A stretch of DNA of 64,000 bases from contig JAAPAO010000075.1 in the NCBI GenBank assembly GCA_013115145.1, positions 1-64,000 of the forward strand, given 5' to 3'. Position 1 is the stretch's first letter; each line of letters starts with the position of its first letter. The notes under the pieces are model-generated. The model did no database searches, was not told where the DNA came from, and saw only the letters and a list, made by a program, of their open reading frames with translations. The DNA is from Perkinsus chesapeaki (lineage: Eukaryota; Perkinsozoa; Perkinsida; Perkinsidae). Both the position numbers and the translations under genes were made by a program. Below are positions 1-13,677 of the stretch, piece by piece.

Positions 1-247
1 CTAACTGATGTCACGACGGAGCGAAGTAAAGCACGTTTCGCAACTTTCCCACTTCCATCTCCGAGATGGAACAGAATGGTTGAGTGGTGACACGGTCAGT
101 TGGACACGAGTAAGGGCGTAAGTTCAATTCCAGCATGCGTCGAATAATTGCTAATGGCCATTCGAGGGTGATCAGGGGAAAGTGTGGTATCAACTACTTA
201 TGCGAAATTGTTTATAGAGTGGCTTGAATTCCGGGATCTTTCCCTGA

Positions 248-2534
248 ATGCGAAATAGAAAGGTGCAGTTGTTTATCAGCCTCATGGCAGAGCAACCGCC
301 AGTGGAGCACGCCAAGCTCAATAGGGATGAGTTTACAACTGAGATCACTGTCCTGGGAATCCGAGTGCCCATAAAGGAAGTACAGAGATGGACCAAAGAT
401 CCCAAAATAGGAAAATACTTATTGCGATTACCTCAAATCCGCCCAGTACAGGCAGATCCCACAGAGCCGAAAGTGTATAAAATAATATGCTTCAAACCCG
501 GAACGAAGAAAGAGGATCTGCCCGATCGAGTTAAGCAGCATGGTGTTGTTGAGCACGTCATTGAGCGACGATACGAGCACATGAGCACCGAGGAGGTATT
601 GAGGAAGCTTCTGCCGGCCGAGCTGGAAGTGCCTAGCTCATTCGAAACTGCCGGGCATATAGCTCACTTCAATCTGAAGGATTCACACATGCCATACAAG
701 AAGGTTATCGGACAGGTGGTCCTTGACAAGAACCCTGCTATTAAGTTGGTTGTCACTAAAGTGGCAAATTTGAGCAATGAGTTCAGAACTATGAACTTGG
801 ATGTGATGGCTTGCGCTGAAGGCTGCGATCCCACCAACTTCATTACTACGGTTAAGGAAAATGGAATGCAGTTTAAATTGGACTATTCAAATGTGTAGTA
901 CTGGGGAAAGGGCTTGAACGATTCCTGCTTATCTTGAATGCATTAGAAGCTTCTTCTCCTCTACTGAAGTAGCCGTTAAGACGGGTTATTATTTTCACAG
1001 AAGACTTTGATCTCTGTTATTCCCCACAGTAGTGCAATGCAGGTCGCAGAGTACCGCGCTTTACGCAAAGTCATTTCGCGGATGGAGACGCTTCCACGGT
1101 TAGATACTGGAACTCCCGGTTGTCGACGATGCGTCAGGGTCTGCTGAATGACCTCACGCCAGCCACCTCAGTTGTTGTGGATATGTGCTGCGGTATAGGA
1201 GCTTTCGTTATAATGGCCGCAAAAAGAATCGGTAATACAAGTCCATCGCTCCTCGGGGAATAGCTTTGCTCAGGGTGCCGAGTATATGCAAACGATTTGA
1301 ACCCGGAGTCCACGAAATGGTGTGCGGAGAACATGAAGCTGAATAAGGTCCCCTCTGAGCTCATGACGGTCTCTACCGAGGACGGCCGGGATTTCGTAAT
1401 AAAACGGGTTACCAACGATTCCTGGGAATCTGGAGTCGCTGCTGTTTACAATTATATAATTACCACTTGTAGACATATTCCCAGAGATGTAGTGGGAATT
1501 TTGGTAGAAATGTGTTTTGGGTGAAGAAACAGAAATCATTTCTTATAGGAGCTTTTTGTCTCCCTATGTAGATCGCTGACGCTGGTGGCTTCTCACTATT
1601 CGGCTGGAGAATCCACAGCACTTTCCAGCCGTTCTTTCGCCCTAATTTGACACTTGCTTACGGAAGTCTCATAATCGCCTTGGTGACTGCGTGTTGTCAC
1701 ACAGGTGAAGCGATTGGCTCGGGAAGGTGTGTTTGATGATAAGATGGATTTTCATTTCTATATGAATTTGCCGTCCATCGCTATCACATTTTTGGACGTA
1801 TTTGTGGGCCTTCTGAAGGGACATGAGGGAGCGGCGGAGAAGGCGAGATTCTTGGTAAGGGGGGGGGAGTTGGAGGATGGGCTCTGGCTTTCAGCTTGAA
1901 ACTTGAACAACAGCTTGAGCGTTACTAAAATATACAATCTATGATCTCTATGATGCATCTATCATTTCTAATGTGTTGCAACTTTTGAGGGTAAAGTCGG
2001 AAAACGGAGTATCTCTGGCAAAATACGGTCTTCGCATGGCTTGTTATGTATTTACTATCGGATTTTCATACCAGTATCTTGATCATAGCCGCCGTGATGG
2101 GGGGTACCCGTGGAAGGGTAAGCAGGGAGTGTTTTGGATCCTTATATAGGTTTGCTCGAGGGGAGGGGGCGAGCTTTGTAGCTTCAGTGTTAGCAAGCTC
2201 GCCTGTCTTGAGGTGCTCTGGAGAGTCACCGCTCATCGTGGATCAGGTGCACTGTCATTGCTTCGCTCGAGAAGATCCGCCGAATGACGAGCTTTACACG
2301 GCTGCTGATAGAGCGATGGAGAACAAAGAGGGCATTAAAGTTGATAGACGATTAGGTGGGGCGAAGGATCAGCTGAGGGGTGAGGATGATAGAAGTGTTC
2401 TGCCAGTTTCGATCAATGAAGTTCGTGATGTAGCACCAAATAAGAGGATGTACTGCTTCGAGTTCGCGGTGCCCAAGGAGATTCTCCTGGCCACCAGGCC
2501 GGATGAGGAGCCGCCTGCTAAGAGGCAAAAATAA
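248..2534 (+). CDS. TRM5: TRM5, tRNA (guanine37-N1)-methyltransferase, five exons
   Basis: Methylates N1 of G37 next to the tRNA anticodon using S-adenosylmethionine. I join exons 248-894, 1104-1231, 1274-1395, 1705-1854 and 2247-2534. Every junction is GT-AG, the phases agree, and the sum is 444 residues, a normal TRM5 length. Exon 1 carries the family N-terminal region and the block GHIAHFNLKD...GQVVLDKNPAIK. Exon 2 gives YWNSRL and the SAM-binding segment VVVDMCCGIGAF. Exon 3 gives CRVYANDLNPES and DGRDF. Exon 4 has MNLPSIAITFLD, which matches the family MNLPA motif. Exon 5 has VHCHCFAR and RDVAPNKRMYCFEF. ATG 248 is used; ATG 284 (MAEQPP) is an alternative start. The donor of exon 3 could also lie at 1405. 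The identification rests on motif order and is secure; the exact splice sites are inferred. Confidence 0.9.
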
Positions 2535-3819
2535 ATCACGTTGTGTTTCCGTGTGATAATGTATGAGTTGTTAGTAACCTGGTGAACATCATCCTTGCAA
2601 GGCAACCCAACGCGAAGCGGAAATGAGTTTGACGCTGCCAACCTTAAGTGTCATATAGCGCGTTAAGTGGGGACTTCCCTATCAAGACGATAGTTACAAA
2701 ACTGCTTATTAGTATTACCGTGACATTGTACAGAAGCTCGTATATGAGTGAGCAGGAGGTGTGTTGTCGGACAGAGGACGACCTGATGCACAGCAAAGGG
2801 CGGTACTCATAACCTTTAAGAGTGGATCATCAGCCAACACAAGTGAATAGGTTGATGCTCTGGTTGGAGAGATAAGGCGAAAAACAGACACCATCGAATA
2901 TCCACATTCAGTGAAATGGTACAGAAGCACGATACATACATTTATACTCATCATAGACGTATATGGTGTTGTGTCACGGACGCGCCACTCCCTCTGTCCG
3001 TACAGCTTTTACTAACGAGACACCTCGTTTGCTCACATCAATAAACGTATAGCAAGTTGACAATCGACCGCTGGCAATATATTAAGATGTCGTAGAGCCT
3101 ATCAGCCGGTACCGTAACAAATTGTGTGCTTGAGGGTATAGTCCAACTTCGAATGAGGCTTAGTTAAGATAATCCATTCTATTTGCAACTTGAACCGAGT
3201 CTAAAACGTAAACTGTGTGTCACTGTACGGATCACCGAATAGAAATGTAACTAGTCAAAAAATCCACTAACGCTACCAAGGGCCTGCATGCAAATGCCAA
3301 AACCCAATGGCTCCTACCATACCACAAGCCTGACTTCTAGGACTCGAGGGATTCAGTCTAACCACTGAGTATCCGTGAGTAGAACTACCTGCGTGAGACA
3401 AACCCCTCGAAGATTTGGAAGTACCTTACCCCGAAAGATCGACCCTCCCTCTAAGAGTTCTGTTTGTGATAATTCATACCCATATTTCACGAGTATATAA
3501 AGCAACTAGCAAATAAAGCACACATTACATATTTCAACAAAAAAACAACAGAGACGGCCCGATTCTCGCCCAGGAGTGCCGGCAGAAGGGTCGTCACGAC
3601 CCGCCACGCTCGTCACGTCGGCCGTCACGGCCGAAGCCGGTTAACACTTATCGGGATCGAGTAACACTAGTAATGATGGGTAGAGATGGATAGACGAGAG
3701 ATACCTCTACTCATACTAATGTGTGGTGATTAAAGGCCTGTTATTACTCTCTTACGTGCGTACAGAACAGTGACCGTTCAACTGTCTAGTAGACAGTGTC
3801 TACTTGTTTATTTGTGCAG
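2535..3819. other. Intergenic stretch, no gene seen
   Basis: No coding exon is supported here. A GC-rich island at about 3556-3645 contains the hairpin TCGGCCG-TCA-CGGCCGA at 3618-3634. A one-nucleotide-centre palindrome, CTGTCTA-G-TAGACAG, lies at 3782-3796. Confidence 0.5.
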
Positions 3820-3990
3820 GCAATCACTGCTCCGACTATTGCGTCCTTGAAACTATATGAGAACAAGGGGGTCATAGAGGAACAACAGATTTTGGGTCCA
3901 GCGAAAGGAATGCATTTTATATTCCCACTTGCTCTAACAACATATCTACTAAAAAAGTTCCCATTACATCTCGACATTAGGGAACACTTT
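3820..3990 (+). CDS. Possible orphan exon, unrecognised
   Basis: A 57-codon open stretch begins after a good acceptor (tttgtgcag, ending 3819) and ends at a good donor (gtaagc at 3991). It encodes AITAPTIASLKLYENKGV and continues to DIREHF. I found no partner exons and do not recognise the protein. It could be part of a decayed gene or a chance open frame. Confidence 0.22.
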
Positions 3991-4143
3991 GTAAGCCTCG
4001 AGGAATACTAGGGCGGTCGATGAATAGCTGGTGAGAACTATCATTACACAGCAAGGGGATAAAGCTACTCGGAGAAACAGGGGAATCCAGCTGCTTGCAG
4101 GGACTCGACTGGTTCTCTCAATGCATCTCTCATTCGCATTACG

Positions 4144-4666
4144 TATACACCGCGCGTCAAATTCTTATCAACTCGTGTTTTTCAAGAGTTTAAGAACAAC
4201 TAAGGTGTACTCATCAACGATTGCCTCAAGGATACGCTCCCTAGCCAAAATAAGTATATCCTCCAAGGTTCAGAACCAAACTCTTTGTCAGTAGTGAGTA
4301 ATTGAGAAATTCGTGCAAGATCGGTGCGACGCATTCTTAGAAACCACAGCTTGAAAATGCACGCAAAACTCATGTTTTTGTTAGGGAAGTATATTAAAGC
4401 AGATAATTTAGACCTGATCACATACACCATTGGAAAGCTCGTCATTTCTTCACTATATGACATGAGTTTCGTAGTCTAGCTCCGCGTTAATGAGACACAC
4501 TTGGCCGTTGAAGCAAAAGTATCCCGACAGCTGTCATTTTTAGCTGTGAAAGTCCATTTTTTGGCGATCACAACGCATAAGGTCCGTGACAGGAAGCAGG
4601 GTCGAGAACTACGCTACGAAACCCTTGAAAAACACGAGTTGATAAGAATTTGACGCGCGGTGTATA
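4144..4666. mobile_element. Small element with 43-bp terminal inverted repeats
   Basis: Positions 4144-4186 and 4624-4666 are perfect reverse complements of each other (43 bp) and enclose 437 bp. The outer ends read TATACACCGCG...CGCGGTGTATA. The structure fits a TACACC-ended element flanked by TA duplications, as in Tc1/mariner-type MITEs. No transposase is visible inside, and the short open frames across it resemble nothing I know. It sits 124 bp upstream of the S28 peptidase start. The perfect arms suggest recent arrival or an active hairpin function. Confidence 0.6.
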
Positions 4667-4789
4667 TAAGGTTGGTATTGAATGAATGATGTACCTAGTT
4701 ATTGTGAGATTCTGGAGATTGTGATTGTCATCTCAAATCCGTGAGCGTGTGATTCTGAGTGTGCCTGTCTTCAGCCATCGAATGCCCTG

Positions 4790-6966
4790 ATGATCAAAAC
4801 TACTACCGCATTCATTTTCGTCACCATTCAAATCGCTGTGCAGATAAACTGCGGACTGGGAATAGTCAGTTGGAATAAGGCGGACTTCGAGGGACAGCTA
4901 GTCGACCACGAAGCGGGTGGTACTTTATTGATTCTATACTGTAACTCTTAAGCGAATGATAAGCAGGCTTATACCTCAGGTCCGGCAGGCGGAACCTTTC
5001 GACAGCGGGGTCTAATCAACACGCAGTTTTACAATCCAAAAAAGCCGGTGCAGTCGCGAAACTTACGAACGTGACTGCGTGGTGAGTTTGTTGTCGGTGG
5101 TCAGGTCCTTTTCCTCTGTGTAGCACAAGAGGCAACTACGAGCAGCGCGGGCTACGAAATGATTGTCCCTGCCATCAAAAATAATGCCGTCATGATGGTA
5201 CTCGAGCACAGGTACAACGTGCGCGCACGTCGTGCGCGGTATAAAGTCAGAGTTTCTCGGTCGTAGCTAGTAGGATTACTAATCCTACTAGGATTGTGCA
5301 GCACAATCCTTAGTCGGAATCCATAAGATTCCAGACAGCGTTCGAACTGTCCACTACCTATATCACTATCGCGTAGGTTCTTTGGGCAAAGCTTACCGAC
5401 GAAGGATTTCTCGGCAGCTACACTAGAGAAGCTACACACAGTTCATCAAGCTCTAGAAGACTTAAGATATGCCGCGGCTAAGCAAGTGCCACAGTTGCTT
5501 CGCCCAAAAGGCGATTTGAAGATACTTCTATTCGGATACAGCTATACTGGAGTACTGTACATGCGAAAATTCATCGCTACCCACACCTCACTGTCCTCAG
5601 ACACTAGCTGCTTGGGCCAGACAACAGTATCCCACCAGTGTCACTGGAGCAGTCGCCTCATCATCCCCATTCGATATAAAAGTTGCGAATGACGCGTGAG
5701 TGACTCATTTAATGCTTCCTGGTGAGCTTATTCTCAGTATGAAGCATTTTCCGTAATGGAGTGGGTAAAACCCACCTACTTTTAATTTGAGCCTGTCAAC
5801 AGTAGCGGTTACTGAGTGACCAATCGATAGTCCGATTTCCAATCTAGTTCGAAATCCAACTACTAGATCAAGGCACTTGTGAGCTCGGTCTCACTTGTTT
5901 GTAGTTACTTTCCTTGTAGGTACAATTCTGTTGCTGCTGCAGACTTTGAACGGTATGATCTAGGCGGTAGCAGCGCTTGCCTCTCAGAGGTAAGCAGAGT
6001 CGGCTTTCTTCGCTCACCGCATATTGGTCAGGTGACGAAAGCTCATCAAGCGTTCTCAGATGCCTTGGGGTCACCCGAAGGGCAGCAAAAACTAGAAGGT
6101 ACCTTCCGCATCTGTAGGGGAAACTTAGCGACGAAGAACAATCAGTTCCTCGCGTAAGGCCTATACGCAACATATGGACGTCGACCTTATACGACATACG
6201 TTTAGGGCAGGATCGAGTGCGCTTCTCGGTGTTCCAATACAATATAATGACCCAGCCTGCCAAGGGAAGTACTGTAATATCGCTAAAATATGTGAGCGGT
6301 TCACGTCTGGCGGGTAGGCTTTCGGATGTATGAAGCCAACTTCACTGCTATTCGAATTTCAGAGACGCTCCGCTTGAAAAGCTCGCTGACATATTCAATA
6401 CCAACAAGCCCCTGAAAAGCGATACTGATTGCCATCAGTATGATTGGGAGAATACTATGAAGCAGTAATGTCCCTCGGTAGATCAGCCGGCATTTTCGTA
6501 AAACGGCTGATGCTGAGCTGGCATGTAGCCGGGTCGTTCGTCTTCAGGCTTGCGGACCCCACGAACAGTAACATCCTCAAGATGCTTTATTTCATTATAT
6601 GCAATGGCCGGGGTCTTAGCGCCACTTGTGATAAAGAAAACAAATGTCCCTTCCTAAGAAGTTCAAGTTGGATGGATTATCATTTTGAAGTGTGTGACCG
6701 GTTATTTGGTTACTCGAAGCAAAAAGTGCGTCACTTCATTACTTATTATTGCTCATCACTGGTATTGGACTCCTTGTAAGGTTCAGCAAAAAGTTGAGGC
6801 TGTTCGGCAGAAATACGGAGGAAAACTATTACCTGGTGCGACGAATATAGTCTCGATTAATGGAGATGCTGACCCTTGGTACAAAACATCGATAACAAGT
6901 GACACAGCTGGCGTTAATACATTTACGGTACGTGTAGATAGTTCGCTAGAGCATGTTCAGGAGTGA
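4790..6966 (+). CDS. Peptidase family S28 (lysosomal Pro-X carboxypeptidase-like), multi-exon
   Basis: A serine peptidase of the PRCP/DPP7 family, which cleaves next to proline in lysosomal or secreted settings. Exon 1 (4790-4919) starts MIKTTTAFIFVTIQIAVQ, a signal peptide, and reaches FEGQLVDHEAGG, the family's QLDHF-like region. Exon 2 from 4989 gives GGTFRQRG. Later pieces in family order are AIKNNAVMMVLEHR (about 5157-5215), ILLFGYSYTGVL (about 5512-5552) with the nucleophile serine in G-Y-S-Y-T-G (family GGSYGG), VTGAVASSSPFDI (about 5639-5680), YNSVAAADFERYD (about 5921-5959), WMDYHFEVCDRLFGYSK and TNIVSINGDADPWYK with the catalytic Asp. Stop at 6964-6966. The intron after MMVLEHR contains a palindrome chain (5267-5310). 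Family assignment is firm; many exon limits are approximate. Confidence 0.82.
5267..5310. repeat. Chained one-nucleotide-centre palindromes inside an S28 intron
   Basis: CTAGTAGGATTA-C-TAATCCTACTAG (5267-5291, 12-bp arms) runs directly into AGGATTGTGC-A-GCACAATCCT (5290-5310, 10-bp arms). The two palindromes share bases 5290-5291. Both arms of both are perfect, and each centre is a single base. Confidence 0.9.
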
Positions 6967-8319
6967 CAATAGGTACGAGGCGCCTCGCACTGTTATTGGA
7001 AGCAAAATAAAAATGAGTGAGTGGGGCGGCGGGAGTTCTGAAAGCTCTGATCTACTGAGCTAGCAGAGATTCTTTCTCACAGAGCGATTTCATTAGCAGA
7101 GTGAGTCATCATCACTCGGTCATGCCCCTGAGGATTTTAGCTCGTGAATTCATAGGGCCACTTAAAGCCAAAGTTTATGTTTTAACTCGTAATTGAAAGG
7201 TTCCCGAGTTAGGCAACTGCATATCAATGAATAAGTGATAAGAACATATCAAATATTATATAAAATAAATAATTATATTTGCCTGAATAATAAATAGAGA
7301 ATGATTCTCCGTATGGTACCACTCCTGCGACTCGCAAGGTCGTCTTTTCTCAGTGCTGTTAACACCTTCGTGAATCAAGCTGTCAAGGTTTGGTTGGAGT
7401 AGCAAGAGGAGTAGCAATGAGTAACAAATTCGTCACTGTTTGAGATCGAGCTTATTCGATGATTCTCAGTCCGCTAAATATGGAGTCATCGTCATAAGTC
7501 TCGTCAATATCAACTTGTCCTTCTCATTCAGGATGGCTATTTAGCTTGTTTAGCCATCTTAGTCTTAGACCTTCACCGTTCCCAAGTTCTTAAGTCCTTC
7601 GATAACGTGTAGTTTTTGCGTTTTTCAAGTGTTATACCCTACAGCAGGGCATTGCTTACGCCTCACAGCCTATCCGTGGGTGTTTGAAGGTTTGATTTGC
7701 GGAAATTATGAGCTTTTCGCAAAGCTGAATGTAAATCCAACCCTATTTGTGCCTAACAATTTGCAATCATCAGAGCTCAAGAGAAGCTCTTATAAGTATA
7801 AAAATACGCATCAAATCCCCTCGAAAGTTACACATAGAACGGATACTCGAACTAAGCCATGGACTGTAACCTCAAAGGCACGCTTTTGCGCTGAGACCCA
7901 CATGTATTACATGTGGGTCTCAGCGAAATACATGTCATGTAAGAGGGAAGGTTAAACTTTGAGGTAAGTTCATCAGGTAACCTCTCTTACCCTTGGAGAA
8001 GATCCTCATTGATAGCCCGTAAACCTTAGTATGGGTGATGCGATTATCGAATCGTGATAAAGTACAGAACAAACGGCAATCCACACATCTGTGATGCTCG
8101 CCTGTAGTGCCATTGGCCATTGTTGGTTTTAGTATAAATTATACTGTATAATACTAAAACCAACAATGGGCACTACTCTAATAATTAGAGTAGTGTCGGG
8201 AAACAGTTTTTCGCCGATGCTTCGGTGACCAAAGCCATTCGATTCAAATAGCGATCGTTGTTTAACAGAGATATGGTGCCGGTCCATGAAACTAATAGTT
8301 TCAAACTATCATGATGAAA
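6967..8319. repeat. Non-coding stretch with long perfect palindromes
   Basis: No exon is convincing here. An even palindrome CGAGGCGCCTCG lies just after the S28 stop. About 7240-7300 is AT-rich. Three hairpins stand out: 7889-7925 (18-bp perfect arms around a single T); 8117-8135 with 8151-8169 (19-bp perfect arms, 15-nt loop); and 8171-8195 (CACTACTCTAAT-A-ATTAGAGTAGTG, 12-bp arms), which begins one base after the preceding one ends. Confidence 0.8.
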
Positions 8320-10304
8320 GTATCCATTGGGAGGATACGGCCGTTACGGTATCACTACCACAGTCATTCTCGTCCTGGCTGAGAAGCCTGCTGTAGGAGT
8401 CTGGAACATACGAGCCTGCTGCTCCAAAACGTACCTTACTTTTCAAGGGAATCTACAGGTGGGCAATCTTACTTTCGTAAGGGGAAAAAGGGCAAAGCAC
8501 GGACTGCACTGTAATAGTGCAGTCCGTACTTTGCCCAGTACAGTGACTGTATGGTACAAGTTTCCGAGGGAGGTTGGAGTGTACAGCGCAGTTCCCTATG
8601 GAGTACGTGCATCATTAAAACGACGCTACAATTAGAAACGCATAATCACAAACTGGTCCTGGATGTTAAAAGCTGATCAAGAACTAATGACTCAACTCGA
8701 AAAGATAATCAGTAGCGCAGTGACAGAGATAGAACATTTTAAGAAACCTGAAAGCGGTTCGCTTTACATGTCGAAGGTAGTACCTTTGAGGTACAGCACG
8801 GGGCGGTGTTTTGGTATTTGTAAGCTGATCCCCAACCAGCGCAATAACAGGACTGGCTAACACTTAAAGGAATACACCCAAGGTGCAGCACTACTAGCTT
8901 CATTCCTAGAGTGAAGCTGGTGAAGAAGAGAGCTAAATTGTTTAACTGAGCTAAATTAGCTCTATTATCCACCAACTAAGGTATTTTAATTCAATCTTGT
9001 CACGGAGCTGCAGTCGATCGATGCCCCCAAGATGAATTTATCAAGGCTATAAAGCATCGAATACCCGGGCTATTCAACCTCCGTATCGTAAGGACTAGTA
9101 CGGTACTATACAGTAGTACCCGGGTGAGAAAATCGGAGCTTCTGGTCTTCCCACTGAAAATACAAGCTCTCTAACCCATACGGCGCACATGGTAGTACCA
9201 TGCGCCATGATGGTTTGCGTACGAAATCAACGGAAGTCGAGAACATGCGCTTCTGAGTACGAAAGATTCCATTCGCCTATATGCCTAGTCTTTCACTTTC
9301 ATAACATAGGATCCTGATTCCTTGATTGGGGACCCCTTGGGCTAGACTACCCTCACCTAGTGTATCCTAGGCAAGGTTCCTTAGGCGGGAGCTATATAAA
9401 CGCATACAAGAAAGAAAAGCGGTGAGCGTACGGAACAGAAATGTTGAGCCTTGGTACACATACTTGTGGACATGGTGTTGAATCTCTCGTCTTTAGCCTA
9501 AAAAGGTTATCACTAACGTTCGAAGGTAGCAACCACCTCGTTAGTATCGAGCGTATTATAGGTTTCTGGAGTTGAAGAATGCTAGGAGTTGAGCTCATAC
9601 TAGATGAGTGGTCCAGTGGGCATGGCGTGCAGCCTGCACGGTGCAGGCAAGAGTAGCTTTGCCACCTCTGGATCACACCGGCATGGTAGCAAAACGGAGC
9701 GGTATTGATTACATGTTAATACCAATAGGCTATTGATTTCCACGGTGAAGCAGCTATACTAAGGAATCAGGACTAAGGAGTACAGTTTTAAAAAAGGGAA
9801 CGTGCTAAAACAGCTCATTTAGCTAGCATGAGCATTGAGCTCAGCTCAAGCGCAGCTGCTCCGTTTCGGGGCTTAACTCAACTCCCCTACTCACAGGGAT
9901 GCGAGTCGAGCCGTACTACTAGGGCTGCCGTAGTATCAGATGTACGGGAAGCCAGAACAGTCCCCAGTTGCGCAGCTCAAGCTCAAGTGGAGCAGATCAA
10001 GCTCGAATTGAGCAAGACGAAGGTATCCTTTAAGCAAAGGCACAGTTCCTGCTCTGATACCAGCATCAAGTTGAGCTTTACGTTTGTTTGGATTTCACTT
10101 GCCTTGTAGCTTGGAGTTATGATCACCGACCATCGACTGCTAAGACTCAGCAGGACTCAAAAGGAGTCCTTTTAACAGTTTAACTAGTTTGAGTCTTAGT
10201 CCGTTTAAAGGGCTAAGACTCCAACTAGGCGTATTACTTAGCAGCTAAGTAATACGGCTAGTTTCCTTACCAATCTCTTAAGTTATATTTCCCCCTTGTC
10301 TCAC
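8320..10304. repeat. Palindrome-rich stretch with scattered possible + strand exons
   Basis: Hairpins: 8490-8536 (8 bp, one mismatch, then 11 bp; 7-nt loop), GCCTGCAC-G-GTGCAGGC near 9631-9647, TTGAGCT-C-AGCTCAA near 9835-9849, AGGACTC...GAGTCCT near 10151, and 10223-10263 (12-bp perfect inner arms CGTATTACTTAG around CAG, extended by 6 bp beyond one mismatch). Two possible exons with good donors are about 8672-8778 (ADQELMTQLEKIISSAVTEI, donor gtagta) and about 9961-10022 (AQVEQIKLELSKTK, donor gtatcc). I could not connect them into a gene. Confidence 0.5.
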
Positions 10305-11839
<1,535 letters not shown>

Positions 11840-11840
<1 letters not shown>

Positions 11841-11938
11841 NNNNNNNNNNNNNNNNNNNNNNNNNNNNNNNNNNNNNNNNNNNNNNNNNNNNNNNNNNNN
11901 NNNNNNNNNNNNNNNNNNNNNNNNNNNNNNNNNNNNNN
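11840..11938. other. Scaffold gap of 99 N
   Basis: The gap falls inside the tandem array. The left edge reads gcaagcgta and the right edge agctttgg, which together match the repeat unit. The gap length is therefore probably a placeholder for an unresolved number of 83-bp units. Confidence 0.95.
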
Positions 11939-12106
11939 AGCTTTGGCAGTCTCTCTATTTGATTAAATTCATTCAGGTATCTGTGGCATTTTGTCTGATC
12001 CAAGTGTCCCTAAGCAAGCGTAGCTTTGGCAGTCTCTCTATTTGATTAAATTCATTCAGGTATCTGTGGCATTTTGTCTGATCCAAGTGTCCCTAAGCAA
12101 GCGTAG

Positions 12107-13677
12107 CTTTGGCAGTCTCTCTATTTGCTTCGTCTCACCTGGATCCTATTTTGTAATTGCTGTGCTGATTTTTCCAGCTTCATTATCCTTCGTTATACAC
12201 CCGCAGCCTAGTCTCATTGAACACAGCTGTATGAACAATACTCATGTAGATATGTGAAGAGTGAATAGGTGGCCTTATCAGAATCCCAGCTCTTGAACCT
12301 CATACGATGCTTCTCCACGGCATCCTAACTCCGTGCAAAATGTCATTGCACTTAGGTTTCGTATCCAATATAAGGAGTGTTGTGGTTAAGGATAAGTTTA
12401 TGGGGTTATTGACAGTCGTGAAATGGTAGCAAGCAATAGAAGGTTATGGACAGAGTTGGTGGAGAACTGCAAATGCCTTTCAACAAGGGCGAAGACTCTA
12501 GTAAGTTTTCCTTGCTAGCCCTGTTAGAGACAGACAGCCTCGATTAACTTTGTGATGGTCTCAATGGTCTCATATGTTGCATCTATTTTTCATACAACTA
12601 AACGCAGTACTTACTAATGATTATGTGGCGGTGGACAGGCGGCATGGACGATCAAAATAGTCCCGAATGCTTGGATGAAGAACATCATTATCCTTTGAGA
12701 AGCTGACGGACCAACGTGGGTTCCACGCTGTTATTGTGCCTGTTGGGTCCCCTCGGGAAGGATAATGTCTACATACTACATTGCGCACCGCTGAGTGGAG
12801 ATGAAGTAAGAACGCGACTTCCATGAAATTGGAAGCTCAGCTGCGACTTAGACTGACATTCCAGCGCTCGCTCACCTGTCTTCCTGTTAACCATATTTCC
12901 ACCAGGCAAGTGCCTCTCTTGACAGACTGTGAAGGTTTCGGCGAAGGAACGAACACTTCTCGCTGCCCTAAGGAACGTCACAGCTTCAACGTCGACTATT
13001 GCAAGACAGCTGACCAGTCCTTCCGCAACTCCGACTCTCGGCCCTGACCACAGATAACTTATGTGACCGGCTACATGCATGCACTCACCTGCACCGACGG
13101 AGTGTTCGAACCTGACCTGGCTCTTCTAGTGATTCCGTAGCTTCGAGCTCTCAATCTGAATATCTTGATTGGAACTAGGATACTGCTTTCCAGTGTTACC
13201 TCGTGGACTTGTTTAGTGACTCTAGTCTATCTTCGGAAAAGTAGCTTCTGAAGATGGATGCACTATCCACCACCTTCTTAAGAGCCTTACTGCATAACAG
13301 AGCGCAGCGCACGGCGCTCATCTCCTCGGCATTCAGACTCATTGATTCGTTGCGAGTTCGCTTTTGGGTCTGGAGGCCTATATTGGTTATTCACCATCGA
13401 AGAGTGTAAGACCTAACCAGCGATATAGAGCAAGTTCATCTTGCGCAGATCAGCCAAGGCGGTCCCGACGCATTTCAGTTTCTCGCTCGCCCAAAAATGA
13501 TTTTGGGCGAAACGGCTGGCGGAGCTGAATCGCAGCGGGTCGCAAAGTCGACGAATCAGAGTTCGCTTTCTCGTACGTGGAATGTTTGCAAGTCCCCTGC
13601 GCCGTTACTGATTGGGTGAGATCGCTCGGTAATGCTTCGTTCTTAGAACTCTGTGCGCTTTTTGTCGCATCTTTCTC
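12107..13677. other. Between protease and alpha-tubulin; weak coding hints only
   Basis: No gene is assigned. Short open pieces at about 12690-12806 (+, FEKLTDQRGFHAVIVPVG, then DNVYILHCAPLSGDE before a gtaaga donor) and about 12904-13047 (+, QVPLLTDCEGFGEGTNTS after an accag acceptor) could be exons of a gene I do not recognise. The rest shows nothing clear until the alpha-tubulin upstream region. Confidence 0.3.
13480..13510 (+). promoter_or_regulatory. Shared upstream motif plus hairpin, alpha-tubulin
   Basis: TTCTCGCTCGCCCA at 13480-13493 also occurs upstream of EFL. Here it overlaps the hairpin TCGCCCAAAA-ATGA-TTTTGGGCGA (13487-13510), about 170 bp before the alpha-tubulin ATG. Its role as a promoter element or 5' UTR signal is an inference from the shared position. 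Confidence 0.4.
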
